Shown here piece after piece: positions 57,136 to 64,000 of a stretch of DNA of 64,000 bases (the stretch's first letter is position 1; every line of letters begins with the position of its first letter). This DNA comes from Porodaedalea pini. Its lineage: Eukaryota; Basidiomycota; Agaricomycetes; Hymenochaetales; Hymenochaetaceae. The notes under the pieces are model-generated. The model worked only from the letters and a program-made list of their open reading frames with translations. It had not been told where the DNA came from and did no database searches. The DNA lies in NCBI GenBank assembly GCA_002794775.1, contig NBAY01000015.1, positions 124,001 to 188,000 of the forward strand, given 5' to 3'. The position numbers and the translations under genes were made by a program.

Positions 57136-57975
57136 ATGTCTGCGCACCTTCCTCACTTATTCTTTGAGCATTCTAGAATTCTTGCGACGGTATACCAGGC
57201 TCTGGGTCAAATAGAGCTACTCTTTCTAGGCTGGCAGAATGTGCCAGAAGTGTTCGTGAGACTCTATGACACCCTGCAAGAAGGGCGCGTCTGGCTCGAA
57301 GCCAGGCTTCAAGAGAGGTGCGCGCAGTTTGAGGCTGCACTGCAGGAGGAGCATCATTGGCTGGACGCCATGCATCTGCACCTGGTAGCCCCGTTCGTCT
57401 GATGAGTTAGCGATGCATTCTCTAATGATTTCTGGATCCAGGAACCCGTTAGGAGGACACGGGTCGCACTAGTGAGTAATCCAGTCAACGCTTTTCTGAA
57501 AGACGCTATACTCATGATGTGCACGCATTCGGTAGGCCCAAGACGAGAATGACGACATAATGGACTGGGAGTAGCATTGGACCAGCATAGATGTGTGATC
57601 ATCCGCCATCCGGTAAGTGAGCCTCACACTGGGGACCCAGGTTATGTAGTTCGCGGCAATCAGAACCTTTGATGACTTTATTTTGTAATCGTCAATCCAG
57701 TTGTATTTGCTGCTTTAAAGTCCTCAAAGTCAACATCACGCGTACCATTGTTCGACAAAATAGTAACCAATGCCACCCACAACAGATGAAATACAATGCA
57801 ACCCTCGAACGAGCCGTCATCATGATTGCGTACAAGCTGAGGCACCTCCGGCTGCGCCGCGCTTTACAGATTCTTTGCCCGATAACCACACTTCATGTTG
57901 TTTGTTGCATTCTGTATTAGCGCACTTCGCATATGTACCTCTGTGAAGGTTTCTCCAACTGTTTGCAGCATGTTT
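57130..57975. repeat. Segmental duplication, copy A
   Basis: About 850 bp resembling 61225-62020 in the same orientation, covering the small gene and its 3' flank. Shared words include GTCAATCCAGTTGTATTT, CATCACG, ATTGTTCGACAAA-type, CTTCATGTT and CTGTGAAGG, followed by CAACTGTTTGC. Confidence 0.7.
57136..57574 (+). CDS. Small helical protein, duplicated gene (intact copy)
   Basis: Three exons (57136-57384, 57442-57471, 57536-57574) give 106 codons (105 aa). The long first exon codes amphipathic helix: HSRILATVYQALGQIELLF, then LQEGRVWLEARLQER and a His-rich end (HHWLDAMHLHL). The last exon codes the acidic tail AQDENDDIMDWE. The same three-exon plan with AQDDSDDMMDWE recurs at 61232-61658. 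Exon borders and both termini are preserved between copies, so I treat this as a real gene. Family and function unknown. Confidence 0.65.
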
Positions 57976-58664
57976 ACATGATCTCACTCGACTGCTTTGA
58001 TCAAAATTACATTCTCGTGAAAGAGCGATGCAGGTACACTAGTAGCATGCACGTTTACTAACTGGAGAGACTTCTTTGCAAGTTGCATGGTGGAACAGTT
58101 ACAACGCGTTATTTTCGGAGATCAAGTGCCTTTTCCTCTTTTGAATGCAAACGTGCCTGAGAATCTCGACTCGGTAATCTACGGCATCAGAATTAAGTTT
58201 GCTTTACTCTGATTTTGCCTTTTAAAATCAAAAACAGTGAGCAGAAAGTGAGCAGGCCTACTTCTTTGTCAGAATGGGACGTTGGGCATCAGCTGAAAGA
58301 TGCATTGTGCATGATATTGAAGCCGGGACAGTAACAAAGTGGATCACAAGTTTGTGTCTTCATCACATTCAATAAACGGAAGTAAAAAAAGAAAAGGTGG
58401 GTATTTGCTTGCAGCCCCTTTTTTTGCCTGGTGATTATTCGTGTTTCGTATGCCTCTTTGTCCTCAGCTAATATTAGACAACAATGATGGAAATTGCTTT
58501 GCTAGATGGTATAGGGCGGCCTGATCCGGTTCCTCGCTGCAAAACTGAGAGGGAAGGATTTAAGATGTCACCCAGAGCTAAAAGAACGCCATCAACTAAC
58601 TGGACTCTTGACACTTGAAAGTACTAGTAGTTCATCTCAACAGACCCCTTTTCATCCGTCAACT

Positions 58665-58981
58665 ATGGCCGAGAAAAACCCATCCATAAAACCCAACACT
58701 AACCCGAACACCCAAACAGTCTACACTGGGAAAGTGTCCAAATTCCCGGAAAGTGATTCCAAGCCTCGTCCTATGGAGGTAGCTAAGCCTAAGAGTTCAA
58801 GAAAAGATGGCTTCAGCTTTTCCCGTAGCGCTACTGGAAGTAGCACAAGCACTAAGTCTGAGACTAAGCCTAAAAAGTTACACAAGCGCGATAAAAGGTA
58901 CGGTCAGCGAGAAATGTATTGTACAAACCCTGGTCTTACCAGTTTTTGCTCTATAGCACCCCAGTATCCACAGATCTCTAA
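58665..58981 (+). CDS. Small Lys/Ser-rich hypothetical protein
   Basis: Two exons (58665-58897, 58957-58981) give 85 aa starting MAEKNPSIKPN. It has a Ser/Thr/Lys-rich body (FSFSRSATGSSTSTKSE) and a basic end (KKLHKRDK), then STPVSTDL. An upstream in-frame ATG at 58608 would add 19 residues. No domain. Composition and two-exon plan resemble the gene at 63676-63979. It sits in the insert that separates the two halves of duplication copy A. Confidence 0.4.
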
Positions 58982-59330
58982 GCCGAGAGGCGCCTTTGTT
59001 GTAGTGTATATTACAGAATAGATAGGTTGATTTGAACGCAAAGTATTTGAGTTTTGACGGACGTCCGATGCTATGAGTCACACAATTGGTCAAAGATAAT
59101 TAGTATTCAGTATGGCCTCCTTTAATTACCTCGAGATAACTATATGAAGCCATAACTTGTTCATATCGTGATAGAATTCAATGCGATTTGATATTAACGT
59201 GTTCCCATGTTGTAGCGCGCTCGAAACTCAGTCGACCTTCGCACATAATGCCATGAATGGCCAGGGAAGTGACACGAAGCCGGATAAACGGGGTCAGCTG
59301 GCTTTCACTCTGTTCTTTATCTTCAAAAAC

Positions 59331-59348
59331 ATATATATATATATATAT
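59331..59348. repeat. (AT)9 microsatellite
   Basis: Uninterrupted AT dinucleotide tract. The flanking 58982-59559 holds no gene. Confidence 0.85.
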
Positions 59349-59559
59349 CCGCGAACTTCGCGTACGTGCTCCTGTTTTTAAGAAAATCCAACACTTTGTC
59401 GTCTTGGAATTGAAACTACGTTATCATGAAGAACGAATAAAACAGAGAAACAAAGCACACCAAATACTCTTCAAACAGTGTTGCTTTGACCAACAGAAAC
59501 GGCATCCCTAGGGACTGCCCGTTCTCTCCTTCATTACATTCACAATCGATACCTCCGAG

Positions 59560-60260
59560 TGTGACGTGGAACGAATCCAATACTTCGGGTACATAGAATC
59601 GGAGTAGAGGTATTTGTTGGCAGCAACGCTGGAGCAGGGATAGCAGGGAGAGCCAGGGCTGTAGTAAGTAGTTAGTTCGCACGCTTGTACTTCGCGCTTC
59701 ACTCAGCATGGGACCGCATCTTTGCAATGCTTGAGTTCTCCTGTCTCATCGACCCGACTGATACGACATCACTGCTGATATCGATACTTGAAAGTTTGAT
59801 AGCAAACAGCGACGAAGAGGGCGAGGACGAGGCAAAGTTGATGCGCAAGTGTTTCACAGTCGTCTGGTTTGCTGCCAGCCTCTCTCCACGCTTCCTCTGC
59901 CATTCAGCTGCGTAACAATCGAACGTTCATCAGGAATGGACAACACAAAACTGGCGCAGGTAGGTCGTACCGGTCAGCTCAGATGCCGTCCCTCTTTCAC
60001 GCCCATCGGGTATTCAACTTCCATTGCGAAATCCGTTGCACTGGTTGACATCAATGAAGAGCACAAACTGGGCGTACGGCTGCGAATAAAGAGCGAGTCG
60101 TTAAAGTGGCGCGTGTGGATGGCGTGGGTGGGTTGCCACAGTCTTGGACAGAGAGCGGGAGGTGGAACAGTTCTCTGTTGCGTCCTAGCCTGTCTTCGGT
60201 TCGATCCGGTGGTAAGTAATTTGGAGAAAGGGATGTCCAATCTGAGATTGGTGAAGAGTG
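59560..60260 (-). pseudogene. SAP30BP/HCNGP-like pseudogene (partner of 62144-63291)
   Basis: The minus strand reads EDRLGRNRELFHLPL and DCGNPPTPS, then after a deletion of about 29 codons RHFNDSLF, then in shifted frames the NPHLYAQLVDFVDVDE region and the DPTD region. This matches the intact gene at 62144 (RIRELLRPPP, DWGIPPTPDD, RHFNDSLMANRSF). Nucleotide similarity extends through the 3' part (CGTCTGGTTTGCTGCCAGCC against CGCCTGGTTCGCTGCTTGCT). It has several frame breaks and cannot code the protein. Confidence 0.78.
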
Positions 60261-61231
60261 GGAAGCTTCCTCGTCTGTGTTTACAGATAATATGCATGCT
60301 AGACACGAGTATGACGAAAGCCGCGTTTTGGCATTGGCATGAGTTGCAACTTCAAAAAATGACGAAACGTACAGAATGATGTTTCCTCTGATCTCCATCA
60401 GAACCCCATGAATTCTACGCTCGGTTGGATGGCGTTGCCCTTGCTCTGCCATGCCTTAGAACAGCAGCGTGGCTGGTATACGTGTGCGAAGATTTCGGTC
60501 CAACAACAAGCGATGATAACGTCAACATCGTCATTACACAAGGTGACAGACGGACGATTTATGGATTCAAGGTTACGAAGAAGACGTAGTACTATGTAGT
60601 GCGGCCAGGTACGTGCGGTGTTAATGTAGCATCAAAAGATGAACATATAGGACTCACTAGGACAGTCACCTATGTTTCTGATCCACCAGACACGCTCGCT
60701 CTAATGAACCAGGGCTCTGCTGACCGGAACGCCTTACCCTACACCGAGCACGCGCCTCGTCCCAGGTTACTAGGTCATCGACGCAGATGCAAAGACAAGC
60801 TCAATGCAAGCACGTACAACAACAGAAAATATGCTCTCAACTGCAGTGAACGCTGGTGGTCATGAGAAAGATGGACCCTGCCACTGATCTAGGGAAATTG
60901 TTGAAATGCCGAATTGAAATGCCCTACAAGCACACATTGCATGGTCTTGCCACTTTTTTGGCCCGACACCTTCTATACAGTAAGTTAAGACGGTTTAAAA
61001 CGGCGCCTATCTCTATCAATAATCTCGTGGTGCATAAATTCACGAAGACCTATTGGACTTCAATCACTAGCTCGCTGTTTAGTTAATGCTCAATCCCTGC
61101 TTTAATGCACCTCGTACGAATTTTTGGTGGTAGAATATGAGTTGTGAAGTGTAAAGTGTGACGACGGCGTCTTATTGTCGATATAATTCCGGCAGTGAAT
61201 AGAATTTTCAACCTACCCACCCTTCCACGGC
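60261..61231. other. Intergenic, nothing recognised
   Basis: Plus-strand frames at 60408-60599 and 60599-60865 are adjacent but carry no recognised motif. This stretch separates the two copies of the duplicated unit. Confidence 0.35.
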
Positions 61232-61658
61232 ATGTCTGAGAACTTTCCTTATCTGTTCTTTGAGTATTACCGTATTCTTACAACCATCTACCAGGCACTT
61301 GCTCATGTCGAGCATTTCTTTTTGGATTGGCAGAACGCGCCAGACGAGCTCGTTCGAATGCATGCCGTCCTGAATGAAGGACGTGTCTGGCTTGAGGCTA
61401 GACTGCGGGAGTGGCAAGCATGGCTTCAAGCTGTGCTGGAGGAGAGGCGTCCTTAGTTGGCCGTTATGCAAATGCATTTGGTAATGTGTCCTACTGATAG
61501 GTAACGCAGCTTTCCCTAACAGTCTCTGGATCTAGGAGCCTGAACATGTCGGCGCAGTGAGTGGCCCAGTCAATGCTCCTTATTTATTGTTGTCCTCATG
61601 ATGCACGCACATTTAGCAGGCCCAGGACGATAGTGATGACATGATGGACTGGGAGTAG
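61232..61658 (+). pseudogene. Small helical protein, duplicated gene (copy with stop codon)
   Basis: Exons 61232-61480, 61536-61556 and 61620-61658 match the plan of the 57136 gene (YRILTTIYQALAHVEHFF, LNEGRVWLEARL, tail AQDDSDDMMDWE). A TAG at 61454-61456 falls exactly where the intact copy has Trp (HHWLDA against RRP-stop-LAV). The frame is otherwise open, so a truncated 74-aa product is possible. Similarity to copy A continues to about 62020 in non-coding sequence. Confidence 0.65.
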
Positions 61659-62143
61659 ATGTGTGGTCATGGTAAGTGAAGCGATATTATGCATCTCGGT
61701 TCTGTAGTATGCAGCAGTTAAAACCTTTAATGATTTTGTTCTGTAATTGTCAATCCAGTTGTATTTAATTCATGGCCCCAACCGACATCACGAGCACTAT
61801 TATTCGACAAATCCTCGCTAGCTCCGTCCACAACAAATGGATTCCAATGCACCCCTCAAAGGAGGCGCCACCATGGTTGAGTATACACTGAGGTTCCTTC
61901 CAGCCACGCTACTTTTGCAAGTTCCTTGCCCCAAAATTATACTTCATGTTTCTTGTTACATCCTGTATTCGCGCATTTGTAGGCACCCCTGTGAAGGGTT
62001 TAGCAACTGTTTGCGAGCGTGACTAGACAGTCTCACTCGAGCCAAAACTGCATTTACGTAAAGGAGCGAATAAAGACAAAGCGCGAGAGCACATCGAGGG
62101 ACGTATCTCTTCGACCAATCCGTAGCACTCAACAACCGAGATA
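61659..62143. repeat. Segmental duplication, copy B, 3' flank
   Basis: Non-coding sequence resembling 57575-57975 up to about 62020 (CTTCATGTT, GTATTCGCGCATT and CCTGTGAAGG words). The remainder is the 3' flank of the SAP30BP-like gene. Confidence 0.6.
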
Positions 62144-63291
62144 TCATCCCCAGCGACCACCCGCTCTTCCTTTCGCGGGTGCATTTGCACCCGATCCCGA
62201 CGAGTACGGCGCGAAACGGCTTTGTCGATTCGGATACGCGGAGTTGGCTGTGGCAGAGGATATGTATTTGTTCCCAGTGACGCCACCACCATTTCTCGTA
62301 CGAGCAGAGGCAGGTCGTGACGAGGTAGAGGGCGCGGTGAAGTCGATGCGAGAGCGTTTTCCCGCCGCCTGGTTCGCTGCTTGCTTCTCCTCACGTCTTT
62401 TCTGCTGATCCGCTGGAAGGGAGTCAAACAAATTCAGAAGCGGATCGAAGACGAACGCACCAATCCGCTCAGCATACCACTCCTGTTTCACATCTGTCGG
62501 GTCCCAGACTTCCGTCGGGAAATTCGTCGCACACTCATCGACATCAACAAAGTCGACGAGCTGGGCATAAAGGTGGGGGTTCCTGAAGGAGCGGTTTGCC
62601 ATGAGCGAGTCATTAAAATGACGTGGGTCCGCTGGATCTCGTTTCAGCTCATGGAACTGCGCAAGCTTTGCGATGAGAGCCGAGTCGCAATCCTCGTCGT
62701 CCGGCGTAGGTGGGATACCCCAATCATCAAGTCCTGCAACAGGCGGCGGGCGAAGTAGTTCTCTGATACGCAGGAGGTCATCGTCTTTTCTGTCGGAGGA
62801 TGCGTGGCTCGTAGAAGGGGAAGTTCCGCGCGACGAACTTGCAATCGGTACGGAGTGAGCGGCTTCACCTGGATTGGAAGTGCCTGGGTTAGTAGGTGAG
62901 CGCCGGGGAGCGTTCATCGTATGCCGAGGCACTTTTCGAATCACGGATCCGGAAAACTGATCTGCTTGTCGTGACGTGCTCGAGATTCGGTCTGGCAGAG
63001 ATGGTAAGTGAAGCAGGCACAGAAGGGAAAGATGCGACCGCGACGCACGTTCTGCAGAAATATCAGAGTGCCCCTTCAGCTTGCGTTCCTATCGCAGATG
63101 GAAAGAAAGGCCGAGAAACGAGGGAAACAGGCGGGAATGTAGCAAGCGATAGATATTCTCACATTATTGTACAGGCTTGAGGAGGAGGACGCGTCTGCTT
63201 CACTCGCCGATTCGTCATCGTACGCTTCCAGGCCTACTTTTATCCATGAGCACGATACAGCGACTGATTGTACTGTATTCTCACCGTGCAT
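62144..63291 (-). CDS. SAP30-binding-protein (HCNGP) family protein
   Basis: Exons 63291-63285, 63236-63163 and 62956-62144 give 298 codons (297 aa). The first coding exon is only 7 nt (ATGCACG). Spliced, the start reads MHVGLEAYDDESASEAD, like the acidic start (LVAYGSDSE) of SAP30BP. The HCNGP domain is clear: DWGIPPTPDDEDCDSALIAKLAQFHELK, then HFNDSLMANRSFRNPHLYAQLVDFVDVDECATNFP and WDPTD. The tail is basic, Gly/Ser/Arg-rich (SRFAPYSSGSGAN). In animals this family acts in transcription repression and splicing; the fungal role is less defined. The protein is probably nuclear. A decayed copy lies at 59560-60260. Confidence 0.85.
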
Positions 63292-63675
63292 TTGAGTTTG
63301 CTTAGGGATTTTGGAGGTTGGTCGCCGTTGGACGTCGCAGTCGTCTTAGAAGTTGGCTTAGGCGTTCGCCACGCGTGTGTGACATGGTTATGCCGTTATT
63401 CGGGTCACAGGCCACCGTCCCTCGACTGCAATAGAACGACGGAAACGACTCACATGTATCATTTTGAGGCACCTGAAATGAGTACTTCTGAATAATACAA
63501 GAGGTCACGCAGATACGTCACGCAGATGAACAGATCTAATATCTTATTCATTCCATCTGAGGACAACTTGAGGTGACTGGAAGTTGAATAACTCAGCGAA
63601 ACTCTCGGTCTACAGGTCTGGCTACTGTGTACATCAGCTTCAGCAAAAAGATAACCCTATCCAAGACATTTTATC
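63292..63675. other. Upstream region of the SAP30BP-like gene
   Basis: Non-coding. The minus frame 63302-63508 has no recognised motif. Confidence 0.35.
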
Positions 63676-63979
63676 CTAAGCTGGTTGTGAAGGTATTGAA
63701 CTAGTCTTGGAAGCTTTATCCTGAAAGACAAAGATCGTAAGCAGCACATTCTCTTACGCGACATCCAAGTATTCTTACCTCTTCCTTCTGCGTATCTATG
63801 TATGTGCCGTTATCTACATGCGCGAGATTAGAGACTCCATGCTTTAGCGGTACTCTTTTCCTTGTCTTCGCTTGAGTCATCGTCTGTCTGTCTTCGTGCT
63901 TCAGCCTGACCAATCTCTTGTTCGTACTAGTGCTAGTACTGTCTCTCGATGCCGGCTTCTTATTCTCTGTGTCTTCCAT
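63676..63979 (-). CDS. Small Lys/Thr-rich hypothetical protein
   Basis: Two exons (63979-63779, 63720-63676) with a GTAAGA...TTTCAG intron give 81 aa. The start is MEDTENKKPASRDSTSTSTN, the middle is basic (RQTMTQAKTRKRVPLKHG), and the tail is DKASKTSSIPSQPA. No domain. Composition is like the 58665 gene. Exon phases fit. Confidence 0.4.
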
Positions 63980-64000
63980 ATATTGGCGGTTTAGAAGTTG

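Noticed and set aside
59331..59348. AT tract as a TATA promoter
   Set aside because: It is a simple dinucleotide repeat with no gene starting nearby.
1..64000. tRNA, rRNA and spliceosomal RNA genes
   Set aside because: Scanning by eye for A/B-box and TPsiC-like words gave only isolated partial matches (for example near 30820 and 47095) without a cloverleaf; a tRNAscan run would be decisive.

Overview
The window is nuclear DNA of a filamentous basidiomycete, most likely an Agaricomycete. The genes carry many short GT-AG introns (mostly 45-70 nt). The families present are typical of that class: Zn2Cys6 proteins, F-box/LRR proteins, a class I hydrophobin, KDZ transposons and small TKL-like kinases. 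The sequence does not allow a species name.

Layout. 0-24 kb is repeat-rich accessory DNA. It holds a decayed lineage-specific gene (1-1590), a small protein with an RNase H1 N-terminal/viroplasmin-like module (2832-3741), a decayed KDZ transposase (6459-10356), a diverged tandem array of about 83-bp units directly behind it (about 10440-12128), and two copies of an 850-bp foldback element (12821-13666, 23118-23979). Between these lie a Zn2Cys6 protein, a kinase fragment, an F-box gene with one frame break, an L-fuconate dehydratase and a gutted Argonaute pseudogene. 24-36 kb is mostly genic: TRM112, a Ser-rich protein, a second Zn2Cys6 gene and the global co-repressor Tup1. 36-42 kb is sparse: a third, dead Zn2Cys6 copy, a hydrophobin with one frame break, a duplicated hydrophobin upstream region, and a 660-bp inverted-repeat element. 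42-55 kb holds a kinase, an acidic coiled-coil protein, a WD40-only Tup1 paralogue next to a second kinase, GPI8 and a rhamnogalacturonan acetylesterase. 57-63 kb is a tandem duplication of a small-gene plus SAP30BP-like-gene unit, in which each gene is intact in one copy and broken in the other.

How the genes fit together. The housekeeping genes (TRM112, Tup1, GPI8, SAP30BP-like, L-fuconate dehydratase) look ordinary. The interesting layer is local duplication followed by decay: three kinase copies, three Zn2Cys6 copies, two Tup1 copies, two SAP30BP-like copies and two small-gene copies. The premature stops that I can compare with an intact relative, or infer from conserved context, all fit single C-to-T changes on one strand. 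The two arms of foldback copy 1 differ only at CpG sites. Together with a dead Argonaute gene, this suggests a region shaped by cytosine methylation/deamination and repeat silencing. That link is inference.

Limits. Splice sites were called by eye from GT/AG, frame continuity and family alignment from memory; no database search was run. Four otherwise good genes (F-box, Tup1, hydrophobin, Zn2Cys6 copy 2) each show one frame inconsistency, so sequence error must be considered.
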